24,322 nucleotides of DNA from JAVBKP01 sp031553975 (GCA_031553975.1 JAVBKP010000123.1:1-24322); one strand, 5' to 3'. Positions 6,532 to 14,862 are shown, counted from the first letter of the stretch. The notes: generated from the letters alone by a model not told the origin. Numbers and translations: made by a program.

Positions 6532-8324
6532 TCATATTGTCCGCAGAAAAAATAAGCAAAAGCTATACAGATAAAAAGCTACTGGATGAAGTTTCTCTCT
6601 TTTTAAATGAGGGAGACAAAATCGGTGTGATTGGCGTGAACGGCGCAGGGAAATCTACTTTTCTAAAAATCATTGCAGGGTTAGAAACACCAGATACTGG
6701 AACTATTGCGAAGCCGGCAGGAACACGGATCAGTGTTTTGCCTCAAACGCCCATATACGAAAACAATTTAAACATTGTAGAACAAGTTTTTGAGGGCGCA
6801 TCCTCAGAGACAAAAGAAATCATGGACTATGAAGCGAAAAATATATTGTCAAGACTTGGGTTCACAGATTTTACCCTACCAGTGAAAGGATTGTCTGGTG
6901 GGGAGAAAAAGCGGATCGCAATTGCAAGTGCATTGGTAACACCCTGTGAGCTGTTGATATTAGATGAGCCGACCAATCATCTAGACAGCGAAATGGTAGC
7001 ATGGCTTGAAAGCTATCTAAAGCGCTTTACAGGTGCTATTTTAATGATCACCCATGACAGGTATTTTTTGGACAATGTTTCAAACCGCATTGTAGAAGTA
7101 GAAAATGGAAACTTGTATGGATATCCATCAAACTTTTCGGACTATTTGGTTGCGAAGGTAGCAAGAGAAGAAATGGAAATGGCCACAGAGCGTAAAAACA
7201 AAAGTCTATACAAAAAAGAACTTGAATGGATCAGAAGGGGCGCAAGGGCGAGAAGTACAAAAAGCAAATTCCGCATAGAGCAATTTGAAAAGCTTGAAGA
7301 ACGTGATATGCCATCACAGGGAACCAATGTGGAAATGAATTTGACGTTATCGAGGCTGGGCAAGAAAACAATTGAATTAATTGATGTGTCAAAAAGTTAC
7401 AATGGAAAACAACTGTTTAAACCATTTTCTCACTTATTTTTGCGTGACGCACGCATCGGCATCGTTGGACGAAATGGAAGTGGCAAGTCGACGCTACTCA
7501 AAATCATTGCAGGATTCACAGACACAGACACTGGCTCTGTTGATGTTGGAGAAACAGTAAAAATTGGTTATTTTTCCCAAGAATATGATTTGTCAAAATG
7601 GCATACTATACGTGCCATTGAATACATCAGGGAGGTTGCCGAGCAGATTACGACCCTAGATGGCACCATATCAGCGTCACAGCTGATGGAGAGGTTTTTA
7701 TTCCCGCCTGAGCTGCAATACAACACGGTTGATCGGCTTTCGGGTGGAGAACAAAGACGACTTTTTTTGCTTAGGATTTTGATGGAAGCGCCTAATATAT
7801 TGCTACTGGATGAGCCGACAAATGATTTGGATATAAAAACACTTTCGGTGTTAGAAGATTTCCTAGAAAGCTTTGGCGGTGCGGTGGTTACGGTTTCCCA
7901 TGATCGGTATTTTCTGGACAAAGTGGTCCATGCTATTTTTGAAATTGATGGCGGCGCGGAAATCAAAAAGTACAATGGTGGCTATTCTGATTACCTCGAA
8001 GCAAGGACTGCAAATCAACTTGCGGATAATCATTCAAAACCAGAAGATAAGAATAAGAACGAAAAGAAAGTGGAGCCTAGAGACAAGCCAAAACAATTGA
8101 AATTTAGTTTTAAAGAGAAGTTTGAATTTGAGTCAATTGATGATGAAATCGCACAGCTTGAAGAAAAGCTTGTCGGTATTGAAAAACAGATGTCCCTGGC
8201 AACAAGTGATTACGCGGGATTGACAGGGTTGATGGCAGAAAAAGAGGCGCTTACCGCACTGCTTTCTGCGCGTATGGAACGCTGGGTATATTTGAATGAT
8301 TTGGCAGAAAAAATATTTAGTTGA
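6528..8324 (+). CDS. ABC-F family ATPase (Uup/YfmR-like)
   Basis: This is a 598-residue soluble protein with two ABC ATPase domains and no membrane segments, the ABC-F architecture of ribosome-acting ATPases. Domain 1 has Walker A GVNGAGKS (36-43), signature LSGGE (122-126) and Walker B with LILDEPTNHLD (about 143-153). The linker (about 205-260) contains KKELEWIRRGARARSTKSK, characteristic of Uup/YfmR/EttA-type proteins. Domain 2 has GRNGSGKS (314-321), LSGGE (404-408) and LLLDEPTNDLD (about 425-435). A charged tail leads to a C-terminal coiled coil (about 535-598) as in Uup and YfmR. Such proteins resolve stalled ribosomes; some confer antibiotic resistance, and sequence alone does not separate these roles. 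The TTG start at 6528 follows AGGGGTG (6516-6522) by 5 bases. The promoter of rplU overlaps its stop codon. Confidence 0.9.
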   Translation: MIILSAEKISKSYTDKKLLDEVSLFLNEGDKIGVIGVNGAGKSTFLKIIAGLETPDTGTIAKPAGTRISVLPQTPIYENNLNIVEQVFEGASSETKEIMDYEAKNILSRLGFTDFTLPVKGLSGGEKKRIAIASALVTPCELLILDEPTNHLDSEMVAWLESYLKRFTGAILMITHDRYFLDNVSNRIVEVENGNLYGYPSNFSDYLVAKVAREEMEMATERKNKSLYKKELEWIRRGARARSTKSKFRIEQFEKLEERDMPSQGTNVEMNLTLSRLGKKTIELIDVSKSYNGKQLFKPFSHLFLRDARIGIVGRNGSGKSTLLKIIAGFTDTDTGSVDVGETVKIGYFSQEYDLSKWHTIRAIEYIREVAEQITTLDGTISASQLMERFLFPPELQYNTVDRLSGGEQRRLFLLRILMEAPNILLLDEPTNDLDIKTLSVLEDFLESFGGAVVTVSHDRYFLDKVVHAIFEIDGGAEIKKYNGGYSDYLEARTANQLADNHSKPEDKNKNEKKVEPRDKPKQLKFSFKEKFEFESIDDEIAQLEEKLVGIEKQMSLATSDYAGLTGLMAEKEALTALLSARMERWVYLNDLAEKIFS

Positions 8325-8349
8325 CAGGCCCCTAAAACTATAGTATCAT
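8321..8349 (+). promoter_or_regulatory. Promoter of the rplU-rpmA transcript
   Basis: TTGACA (8321-8326), exactly consensus, 17-base spacer, then TATCAT (8344-8349). The -35 overlaps the ABC-F stop codon (TGA 8322-8324). Transcription is expected near 8356, leaving a leader of about 114 bases before rplU. Confidence 0.75.
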
Positions 8350-8355
8350 ATAAAA

Positions 8356-8469
8356 GTCTTCGTGTGAAAACATGAAGCATGTAAGCCGCACAGAAAAGGT
8401 TCAGAAAATTTATCGGTCGTTGACCGACAAATACCTAAGATGGCGAGACTGGTAAGAGGAGGTAAAAAA
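8356..8469 (+). ncRNA. Ribosomal protein L21 leader RNA
   Basis: The 5' untranslated region of rplU is structured. CTTCGTGT (8358-8365) pairs with ACATGAAG (8370-8377) with one G-U wobble and a GAAA tetraloop. A second stem, TCGGTC (8413-8418) with GACCGA (8422-8427), precedes ACCTAAGATGGCGAGACTGG and the ribosome binding site. Firmicutes carry a known autoregulatory L21 leader at this position, and the arrangement fits it. I could not compare it with a covariance model, so the family assignment rests on position, stems and general resemblance. Confidence 0.65.
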
Positions 8470-8781
8470 ATGTACGCAGTAATTGAAACAGGTGGAAAAC
8501 AATACAGAGTTAAAGAAGGCGATGAACTAATCATTGAAAAATTAGAGAAAGCCGCTGGAGCGTCTGTTGAGTTCGACAAAGTTCTTGTTTGCGGAGAGGG
8601 AAGTGACATCAAAGTGGGCACTCCTACTGTGGCAGGTGCTAAAGTTTCTGCAAGTGTAGTAGAAAATGGCAAAGGCGATAAAGTTATCATCTACAAATAC
8701 AAAGCTAAGAAAGACTACAGAAAGAAACAAGGACATAGACAACCATATACAAAAATTAAAATTGAAAAAATTTCTATGTAA
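8470..8781 (+). CDS. rplU: 50S ribosomal protein L21
   Basis: This 103-residue protein of the large ribosomal subunit binds 23S rRNA near the base of the subunit. It begins MYAVIETGGKQYRVKEGD, diagnostic for bacterial L21, and ends with YRKKQGHRQPYTKIKIEKI, the conserved basic rRNA-binding tail. The frame extends back to 8440, but ATG 8470 is clearly right: AGAGGAGGT (8455-8463) lies just before it and the length is exact for the family. It is followed after 37 bases by rpmA. The gene usually lying between them in Firmicutes, for the Prp protease, is missing. Confidence 0.97.
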   Translation: MYAVIETGGKQYRVKEGDELIIEKLEKAAGASVEFDKVLVCGEGSDIKVGTPTVAGAKVSASVVENGKGDKVIIYKYKAKKDYRKKQGHRQPYTKIKIEKISM

Positions 8782-8818
8782 TGATATATAGCTTTAACAA
8801 AGAAGGGAGTGAGTATCA

Positions 8819-9082
8819 ATGGCAAGTAAAAAAGGAGTCGGTAGTTCCAAGAACGGACGCGATAGCCATTCCAAACGCTTAGGACTAAAAAGAGCTGACG
8901 GTCAAACTGTAAGTGCAGGTAGCATTTTAGTTAGACAAAGAGGTACCAAATTCCACCCTGGCAACAATGTTGGAAGAGGTGGAGACGATACACTTTTCGC
9001 TACGATTGATGGTGTTGTTAAATTCGAAAGAAAAGACAAAACTAGAAAACAAGTGAGCGTGTACGCTAAACAGGCCAACTAA
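8819..9082 (+). CDS. rpmA: 50S ribosomal protein L27, encoded in mature form
   Basis: L27 is an 87-residue large-subunit protein whose N-terminus reaches the peptidyl-transferase centre. The sequence starts MASKKGVGSSKNGRDS and contains RLGLKRADGQ, GSILVRQRGTKFHPGNNVGRGGDDTLFA and the C-terminal VKFER, all standard. In most Firmicutes L27 is made with an extra N-terminal segment ending in a Phe-Phe motif that the protease Prp removes before assembly. Here the start Met sits directly on the residue where the mature protein begins (ASKKG). An in-frame TGA at 8810-8812, with no start codon in between, rules out an extension. The ribosome site is AAGAAGGGAG (8800-8809). A strong terminator follows. 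Confidence 0.97.
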   Translation: MASKKGVGSSKNGRDSHSKRLGLKRADGQTVSAGSILVRQRGTKFHPGNNVGRGGDDTLFATIDGVVKFERKDKTRKQVSVYAKQAN

Positions 9083-9095
9083 TTAAACGAGCCGA

Positions 9096-9119
9096 GCCCC
9101 TAGCAGTAGGGGCTTTTTT
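9096..9119 (+). terminator. Rho-independent terminator after rpmA
   Basis: GCCCCTA (9096-9102) pairs perfectly with TAGGGGC (9107-9113) around a GCAG loop, followed by six T (9114-9119). It separates rplU-rpmA from obgE. Confidence 0.93.
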
Positions 9120-9145
9120 AGTGTATACTATGAAAATGATATAGA
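9117..9145 (+). promoter_or_regulatory. Weak candidate promoter for obgE
   Basis: After the terminator obgE needs its own promoter. TTTAGT (9117-9122), 17 bases and TATAGA (9140-9145) is the best spaced pair. A TATACT at 9124-9129 has no matching -35. Both are weak calls. Confidence 0.3.
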
Positions 9146-9164
9146 ATACACAGAGGAGAAAAAG

Positions 9165-10445
9165 ATGTTTGTAGATAGAGCAAAGATAACCATAAAATCA
9201 GGTAAAGGAGGAGACGGCTGTGTTTCTTTCCGCAAAGAGCCTTTTGTGCCTGCAGGTGGACCTGATGGTGGAGATGGTGGAAAAGGTGCAGATGTAATAT
9301 TTGAAGCTGACAACGGCTACCGTACACTGATGGATTTTCGATATAAGCGAAAATACGAAGCACCGGCTGGTGAGAATGGACGTAAAAAGAAGCAGTATGG
9401 CAAGTACGGCGAGAACTTGGTAATCAAAGTACCACCAGGGACTATAATCATCGATGCAGAGACGGAATTGATCATGAAAGACCTAGCGCACCACGGAGAC
9501 AAACTCGTAGCTGCTAGAGGCGGGAAAGGGGGAAAAGGCAATGTTCACTTTACCACCCCTGTTAGACAAGCACCGAACTTTGCAGAATCAGGTGGATTCC
9601 CACAGGAAAGAGAAGTAATATTAGAGTTAAAACTAATCGCTGACGTAGGACTGCTGGGCTTCCCTAATGTAGGGAAATCCACATTGCTATCTGTATCTAC
9701 CAGCGCAAGACCTAAGATTGCCAATTACCACTTTACCACTATTTCACCTAATTTAGGGGTCGTAGAGATATTTGACAAGACTTTTGTCATGGCAGATATT
9801 CCAGGGCTCATCGAAGGCGCTCACCAAGGACAAGGACTAGGTCTGGATTTCCTAAAGCATATTGAGCGGAACAAAGTATTGATTCATGTGGTGGATGTGG
9901 CAGGTACAGAAGGCCGGGATCCAATAGATGACTTTGAAAAAATCAACAATGAACTAAAACAATATTCTGAAAAGCTATCTAAAAAACCGCAAATTGTGGC
10001 GGCCAACAAATCTGATGTCCTAGAAGATGAAGAGCAGTTTGAGGCATTCAAGGCGCATGTAGAGGCAAAAGGGCATAAAGTGTTCAAAATCTCTGCGGCA
10101 ACCAACGAAGGCGTGAAGGAATTGTTATCCGAGGCCCTACGTACGTTAGATGGACTACCTGAGGAAGACGTTGAAGAATACGAATTATTTAATAGTTATC
10201 AACGACCAGAAGACGAAGAGGGATATAGAGACATTACTGTATCGAGGGATAATAAAGTGTATGTCCTACAAGGCAAGCAGCTTGAAAAAATATTCAATTC
10301 TACCAATTTCAATGATATGGAGTCGCTGCGATACTTGTACAAATACATCAAGCAACGTGGTGCCGTGGATCGGATGATAGAGATGGGCATTGAAGAAGGC
10401 GACATAGTTAGAATCAAAGATTACGAGTTTGAGTTTTTTGAATAA
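9165..10445 (+). CDS. obgE: Obg family GTPase
   Basis: This 426-residue essential GTPase acts in 50S ribosome assembly and stress signalling, and in sporulation control in B. subtilis. The glycine-rich Obg fold occupies about 1-158 (VSFRKEPFVPAGGPDGGDGG, then RGGKGGKGNVHF). The G domain has GFPNVGKS (165-172), switch I YHFTT (188-192), DIPGLIEGAHQGQGLG (from 211), NKSD (281-284) and SAATNEG (310-316). The C-terminal OCT domain (about 345-426) is the form found in Firmicutes. ATG 9165 has GAGGAG at 9153-9158. Position after rplU-rpmA is the conserved bacterial order. Confidence 0.97.
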   Translation: MFVDRAKITIKSGKGGDGCVSFRKEPFVPAGGPDGGDGGKGADVIFEADNGYRTLMDFRYKRKYEAPAGENGRKKKQYGKYGENLVIKVPPGTIIIDAETELIMKDLAHHGDKLVAARGGKGGKGNVHFTTPVRQAPNFAESGGFPQEREVILELKLIADVGLLGFPNVGKSTLLSVSTSARPKIANYHFTTISPNLGVVEIFDKTFVMADIPGLIEGAHQGQGLGLDFLKHIERNKVLIHVVDVAGTEGRDPIDDFEKINNELKQYSEKLSKKPQIVAANKSDVLEDEEQFEAFKAHVEAKGHKVFKISAATNEGVKELLSEALRTLDGLPEEDVEEYELFNSYQRPEDEEGYRDITVSRDNKVYVLQGKQLEKIFNSTNFNDMESLRYLYKYIKQRGAVDRMIEMGIEEGDIVRIKDYEFEFFE

Positions 10446-10453
10446 CAAAACCA

Positions 10454-10479
10454 CCCCCATTATACAGGTATAATGGGGG
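10454..10479. terminator. Perfect 12-bp hairpin after obgE
   Basis: CCCCCATTATAC (10454-10465) and GTATAATGGGGG (10468-10479) form a perfect inverted repeat with only two central bases. No T tract follows on the + strand. On the - strand the hairpin is followed by GGTTTTG. It may stop the obgE transcript by structure, protect its 3' end, or be the start of a tandem terminator with 10503-10526. Confidence 0.5.
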
Positions 10480-10502
10480 CCCCAGAGAAAGCAAAAAGGT
10501 CT

Positions 10503-10526
10503 TGGGCAGAGCCCTAGCCCATTTTT
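10503..10526 (+). terminator. Small hairpin with T tract, probable obgE terminator
   Basis: TGGGC (10503-10507) can pair with GCCCA (10517-10521), followed by five T (10522-10526). The stem is short (5 bp) but correctly placed between obgE and the next gene. Confidence 0.45.
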
Positions 10527-10548
10527 GGCAAAATATAGAGGTGTAATT

Positions 10549-11019
10549 ATGTTTAGAGAAATGCGAAGAAAAGATAGGCTCATGGAGCAAGAACAATGTA
10601 TTGAGGTTTTGAAGACCAATACCAGGGGTATATTGTCAGTGCTAGGAGACGATGGATATCCCTATGGCGTACCTGTGCATCACGTATATCACAACGGAAA
10701 AATCTATTTTCACTGTGCTAAGGTAGGGCACAAGCTAGATGCTATTGCAAAAGAGGATAAAGTCAGTTTTTGCGTAGTGGATCACGAGAAGATATTGCAA
10801 GAAAAATTGAGTACACAGTTTAAAAGCGTAATTGTTTTTGGGAAAGCGGCAGTCATCACAGATGAAGAGGAGAGAATGGACGTATTCAGAGCTATTATTA
10901 GAATACTAACACCAGATCTCAAAGAAGAAGACGTTGATTACGCTAAGGCAGGTGTAGCACATGCTAGCATCGTTGGAATTACAATTGAACACATGACAGG
11001 AAAGGCTGCTAACCAGTAG
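10549..11019 (+). CDS. Pyridoxamine 5'-phosphate oxidase-like, NimA-type flavin-binding protein
   Basis: This 156-residue cytosolic protein has the split-barrel FMN-binding fold. It opens with MFREMRRKDRLM, the MRRKDR start typical of the NimA/PF12900-like group, and continues with TRGILSVLGDDGYPYGVPVHHVY and GKIYFHCAKVGHKLDAI, the usual flavin-pocket strands. NVCFCVV-type core strands are represented by VSFCVVDH, and SVIVFGKAAVI follows. Relatives include nitroimidazole-resistance reductases and many uncharacterised flavoproteins; substrate is unknown. The frame opens earlier at TTG 10525, but ATG 10549 is preferred because AGAGGTG (10537-10543) precedes it. The gene is alone on its transcript and converges on the deacetylase gene. 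Confidence 0.85.
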   Translation: MFREMRRKDRLMEQEQCIEVLKTNTRGILSVLGDDGYPYGVPVHHVYHNGKIYFHCAKVGHKLDAIAKEDKVSFCVVDHEKILQEKLSTQFKSVIVFGKAAVITDEEERMDVFRAIIRILTPDLKEEDVDYAKAGVAHASIVGITIEHMTGKAANQ

Positions 11020-11068
11020 AGGGTCAACGATGGAGATGGTGAAGTGGAATTATCAACTGCACATAGTA

Positions 11069-11791
11069 TTACTCCAACCGTAGTACATCAAAATATTCTT
11101 TTGCAAAAATCCTATAATAGATCTGATAAGGAATCTTATCGTATAAAGGCTGTACGTCTTTCATCACTTGCCATTGTGTTTTGTGTGCTAAGACTACAGC
11201 ATTTTTTTGTTTTGCAAAAGGTGTAATATTTATACCCAATCTAGCAGGCGGGAGACTAGCGCTATTGGTATAGCGTTCTTTGAATGTTTTGCTTACCATT
11301 TTGGCTAGGGCGATCATATGCTTTGGCAAAGTCATAATCATGAGCATGCTAACACCAAGAGATTCAGTTTTTAGCAATTCTTGCGTGCATTTCCCACTAA
11401 ATGCATGGTCGGGATGACCGTACAAGCCAATGGTGTCATCAAAGCAAATAACCATAGTAGGTTGATACTGTTCAATGCGTTTTCGTATCACATCTTTTAT
11501 CACATCTGGATCAATGGTGTTCAGGTGTCTGTCGGGATAATCAAGTACCTCCACGGTGGCCACTTTTAAAATCTTAGCTACATTGATCAGCTCTTTTTCC
11601 CTTTCTTTGCCCAGCATAGGCCTTTCTACGATATCCCCCGTGGGTCCATCTTCACCGTGGGTGAGATAGAGACAGTGGATATCCATATCAGAGCTTTGCA
11701 ACCGGGCCAACGTACCAGCTACCATCACTTCATCATCTGGATGGGCAAATACGGCCAGCACGCTAAGTATGTCTGAATTCATGTTTGTCAT
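11069..11791 (-). CDS. PIG-L/LmbE family deacetylase
   Basis: This is a 240-residue zinc-dependent deacetylase of the PIG-L (LmbE) family. These enzymes remove N-acetyl groups from N-acetylglucosamine-type sugars in substrates such as GlcNAc-PI, mycothiol and bacillithiol precursors and chitobiose. The metal motif AHPDDE (His17, Asp20) sits at the N-terminus after a short beta strand, and GHPDHAFSG (His126, His129) supplies the third ligand; all are intact. It has no signal peptide and is therefore cytosolic. It is the last gene of the sugar operon. Its ribosome site AGGAGGAC lies inside the final codons of the transporter gene, and the ATG is 3 bases past that gene's stop. The context suggests an acetylated sugar as substrate rather than a thiol or lipid precursor; this is inference. 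Confidence 0.88.
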   Translation of the reverse strand: MTNMNSDILSVLAVFAHPDDEVMVAGTLARLQSSDMDIHCLYLTHGEDGPTGDIVERPMLGKEREKELINVAKILKVATVEVLDYPDRHLNTIDPDVIKDVIRKRIEQYQPTMVICFDDTIGLYGHPDHAFSGKCTQELLKTESLGVSMLMIMTLPKHMIALAKMVSKTFKERYTNSASLPPARLGINITPFAKQKNAVVLAHKTQWQVMKDVQPLYDKIPYQIYYRIFAKEYFDVLRLE

Positions 11792-11794
11792 TTT

Positions 11795-13102
11795 TTAGTC
11801 CTCCTTTGTTATATGTAATCTGCGTAAAAAACTCATCCCTATGAGAGCAACTACGGCAGCCAATGGGGCAACAGCCATAACACCCCATGGGTGTTCTATT
11901 GTATTGCCAAAAAAACTTTGTAACAATCCAACCACTAAAGCGGCAAGGGAAATCATACCGTTATTGATTAGGCCTTGTACACCAAAGAAAAGGGCCTCTC
12001 TATGGATATTGTTAATACGGATATCTTCATCAATAATCTCCGACACAATCACATTGGGAATTACCATCAAACCAGAGTACGGAAAACCTAAAGAACCCAT
12101 CAATATAAAGCCTAAAATCTTTCCATCAATGCCTGTTTTTAAGAGCAAAGGAATACAAGCAATGAGTAAAGCAACCACTACGTAGGCACTCACAGCTAGC
12201 TTTAAGGCTGTTGAGCAAGAGACTTTCCTTAGGATTATATTGTAAACTGGTATGAACAATAGTCCAAAAACCACAGATGAGATAAAGAGTGTACTGGACA
12301 TACCTTTGCTTAGACCAAGTAGTACAGTTGTGATAAACGCTAAATTATATTGTATCATTTGGAAACCAAGGAAAAAAATACAAAATCCAAATATATAGGT
12401 ACGGAAGGTTTTATTGGCTAGTGTGTCCCTCAATGCAATAAAAACATTGGGAGAGATTTCTTCACTAGGAGGTATTTTGGCAGTGTGATTTACCCGTACA
12501 GTGAGAGCGGGTCCCACCATTGTAAAGGCGCAGAAAAGACTGAGAATCAAACCAGATTTGGCAAATCCAATGGCGTCTATTAAAAAACCAGAGGCACCCA
12601 TAGCAATACCCATACCAAGGATTCCGAAGAAAGCAACAAAGCTCTGTATGAACATCCTTTGGCTCTTATCTTTTGCAATTTCAGGCATGAGAGCGAAGTA
12701 CGGATTGACCACAGCCGTATAGGTGAAGTAAAACAAGTTGACGGCCACCACAACCCAAATAAAGCGTAATACCGTTCCGTCAAGAAGCTGGGTATACCAT
12801 AGCATATTAAAGGAGATGATCATAGGGATGGTACCAATGAGCATAAATGGTAAGCGTCGCCCGAGTTTGTTCCCTGTTAGCCTGTCGCTCCAGTTTGCTA
12901 CTAGTGGATCAGCCACGGCATCGATCAAACGTCCTAACATGATGCATACGCCTACAAGTCCAGCATCCAGCAAAATATTATCCCCACCAGAGAGAAAGAT
13001 AAGTAGCCAGGTGGTGATAAATTGATTTAGCATGCCTGGACCAATATGTCCAAAGGCAAATACAACTTGCCTGATGCCTTTTAGTTCTTTGTACTCGTTC
13101 AT
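11795..13102 (-). CDS. GPH family sugar:cation symporter
   Basis: This 435-residue permease of the glycoside-pentoside-hexuronide family (MelB/XynB/UidB type, within the MFS superfamily) imports glycosides with Na+ or H+. It has about 12 hydrophobic segments. The GPH signature in the loop after helix 2 is clear: GRLIDAVADPLVANWSDR followed by GRRLPFMLIG; the first Asp of DAVADP matches the cation-site Asp of MelB. The reading frame extends further upstream, but ATG 13102 is chosen because GGAGG lies 7 bases before it, and the start overlaps the stop of the upstream glycosidase as ATGA (13099-13102). Location between two glycosidases and a deacetylase points to uptake of the same sugar. The substrate cannot be read from the sequence. 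Confidence 0.9.
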   Translation of the reverse strand: MNEYKELKGIRQVVFAFGHIGPGMLNQFITTWLLIFLSGGDNILLDAGLVGVCIMLGRLIDAVADPLVANWSDRLTGNKLGRRLPFMLIGTIPMIISFNMLWYTQLLDGTVLRFIWVVVAVNLFYFTYTAVVNPYFALMPEIAKDKSQRMFIQSFVAFFGILGMGIAMGASGFLIDAIGFAKSGLILSLFCAFTMVGPALTVRVNHTAKIPPSEEISPNVFIALRDTLANKTFRTYIFGFCIFFLGFQMIQYNLAFITTVLLGLSKGMSSTLFISSVVFGLLFIPVYNIILRKVSCSTALKLAVSAYVVVALLIACIPLLLKTGIDGKILGFILMGSLGFPYSGLMVIPNVIVSEIIDEDIRINNIHREALFFGVQGLINNGMISLAALVVGLLQSFFGNTIEHPWGVMAVAPLAAVVALIGMSFLRRLHITKED

Positions 13103-14859
13103 TTTTGTTCCTCCATATTCATTATTGCCATGGCGCCAATAGCACTCCATCCCTGTAGATTAGAACCTTTGCCAGTGATTGGGTTAAAATATTCACAAGG
13201 GGTACACCAACCTTTTTCAAGTCCATACTGGAACCAACGTGTAATAGGATAGGTTCCGTCCATGCCGTGCCTTACCTTAGCTAGACCATACACGCAAGAC
13301 CAAAAGGGCCAATCGCTTCCATTGTGATAAACAAAGTCATAACTGCTTTTTTCTACAAGATGATTTTTGTTTGCATAAGGTGGGTAACAACACATGGTGC
13401 CCCAGTCTCCAAAGGGTTGTAAATCATTATTTTGGGTCTCTAGTAGGGATTCCATTTTTTCTAACATTTTTTTAGCACGATCTGGTTTCACTATATCAAA
13501 CAGCGCTAATAAAACCGTATCGATTGACAAGTTGTCCTCACAAAAATCTTTTGATTGATAGTTTACATAATATCCTTTATCCTCTTGCCACAGCAAATCA
13601 TCAATTGCCTGCCCAATCAGTGCGGATTTTTCTACGTAATACGCAGCCCTCGTGTCATTCTCCAAGGCTAAGAGCTTTCCCGTTCCCTTGACGGCTTGGG
13701 CAAAGAGTGCCTGGATATAGGTCACATATCCTTCCCTAAAAATATTGTCGCACCAGTCATGTCTGTTGGTAGATTCTCGATAAAGCAAATGGTTTTCATC
13801 GGCTTTTGATAAAAGTGTGTCACTGATAAACATGGACCAATCTAGTAAGGATTTGCCATGGGCTATCTCATGCAATATACTTTTGTCCTTGGTTTGGGAG
13901 ATATAGTCGTAGAGCAAGATGACAAAATACTGGGGCGAGTCGAGATGATTGTCCCAGAAGGCTTGGCCATGTTCTTTGACCGCACTAGGGCAAGTTCCAT
14001 CTGGCATAATACCGCTAGCAAGGGTCAAGAGTTGAGCTCTCACCAATTCAGGTTTGTGTGCCAGTACGCCAAGGGCTGTAAAATAAGAATCACGGTAATA
14101 GGTCCTAGCAGGGGCACTATAATGAACACCAGCGAAGAAGCCTTTAAAATCTCCGATTTCTTTGTACATGTTGATACCACAGTTTAGGCAAGCTGCATGC
14201 TGGCTGGCGTGAATACCATATTTTGAGGAAACCTCCAATAGCCAATTTCTATACACTGTGTCTTGTTCATACCCATGGTCAAACCCGTCAAGCAAGGAGC
14301 TTGTACCGGTTTCATCTGCGTATACTAGCTTGATGCAAACAACCTCTCCTAGGGGCAACTTTGCACTGAGAGAGTAATGCCTGCCGACGTCTTGGATTTC
14401 CCGCAATTGTATACTTACATTGGAGAAAATCTGCGCATTTTCGTCTTTAGAGAGATACCCAAAGTCTAGGTTGAAAGTAGCATCAGCGTCGCCCCTATTG
14501 ATTACCCGATATAGCTGATAGACACAGGGACTACTTTCATCTAAAAAGGTTTCGGATGCAACAGAAATAATATTTGATTTGGTTGCTGATCCTATATCTA
14601 CGTTCATATACACCTGTTGCCTACGACCGATCATCTCTACACTCTTTTCGTCAAGGGCTGAAATGGACAGGTTGTTGATGGAAAGGGCAGTATAAAAGCT
14701 GTCTGGCACGAATACTTGGCCTTTGCCTGCCACAGAAAACCCACTGATGGCACCGCAGCCATCGAACTGAGCCAAAACACTGGTGTTAGAAGTATCATAG
14801 TATGCTTTTTCGTAGAACATACCGTCTAGTGTTAGGTAGCCATTTTTTGTATGTATCAT
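13099..14859 (-). CDS. Six-hairpin glycosidase-like protein, specificity unknown
   Basis: This 586-residue protein has a beta-rich N-terminal part (about 1-210) and a C-terminal alpha/alpha six-barrel region (about 225-586). Supporting segments include PARTYYRDSYFTALGVLAHKP, LASGIMPDGTCPSAV, AFWDNHLDSPQYFVILLYDYI, NRHDWCDN, GYVTYIQALFAQA and YHNGSDWPFWSCVYGLAKV, the spaced aromatic/acidic pattern seen in glycogen-debranching-type (amylo-1,6-glucosidase), GH63 and related six-hairpin families. The acids in RDSYF and NGSDWPF are candidates for catalysis, but I cannot assign them. There is no signal peptide. It starts at ATG 14859, only 3 bases after the GH31 stop, with AAAGGA 8 bases before, and ends overlapping the transporter start. 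It probably trims the same substrate as the GH31 enzyme. I could not place it in a CAZy family with confidence. Confidence 0.75.
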   Translation of the reverse strand: MIHTKNGYLTLDGMFYEKAYYDTSNTSVLAQFDGCGAISGFSVAGKGQVFVPDSFYTALSINNLSISALDEKSVEMIGRRQQVYMNVDIGSATKSNIISVASETFLDESSPCVYQLYRVINRGDADATFNLDFGYLSKDENAQIFSNVSIQLREIQDVGRHYSLSAKLPLGEVVCIKLVYADETGTSSLLDGFDHGYEQDTVYRNWLLEVSSKYGIHASQHAACLNCGINMYKEIGDFKGFFAGVHYSAPARTYYRDSYFTALGVLAHKPELVRAQLLTLASGIMPDGTCPSAVKEHGQAFWDNHLDSPQYFVILLYDYISQTKDKSILHEIAHGKSLLDWSMFISDTLLSKADENHLLYRESTNRHDWCDNIFREGYVTYIQALFAQAVKGTGKLLALENDTRAAYYVEKSALIGQAIDDLLWQEDKGYYVNYQSKDFCEDNLSIDTVLLALFDIVKPDRAKKMLEKMESLLETQNNDLQPFGDWGTMCCYPPYANKNHLVEKSSYDFVYHNGSDWPFWSCVYGLAKVRHGMDGTYPITRWFQYGLEKGWCTPCEYFNPITGKGSNLQGWSAIGAMAIMNMEEQK

Positions 14860-14862
14860 AGA

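Noticed and set aside
11044..11226. A 60-codon + strand frame after the flavin-binding protein gene
   Set aside because: It runs into the antisense of the deacetylase gene, and no ribosome site or domain is visible.
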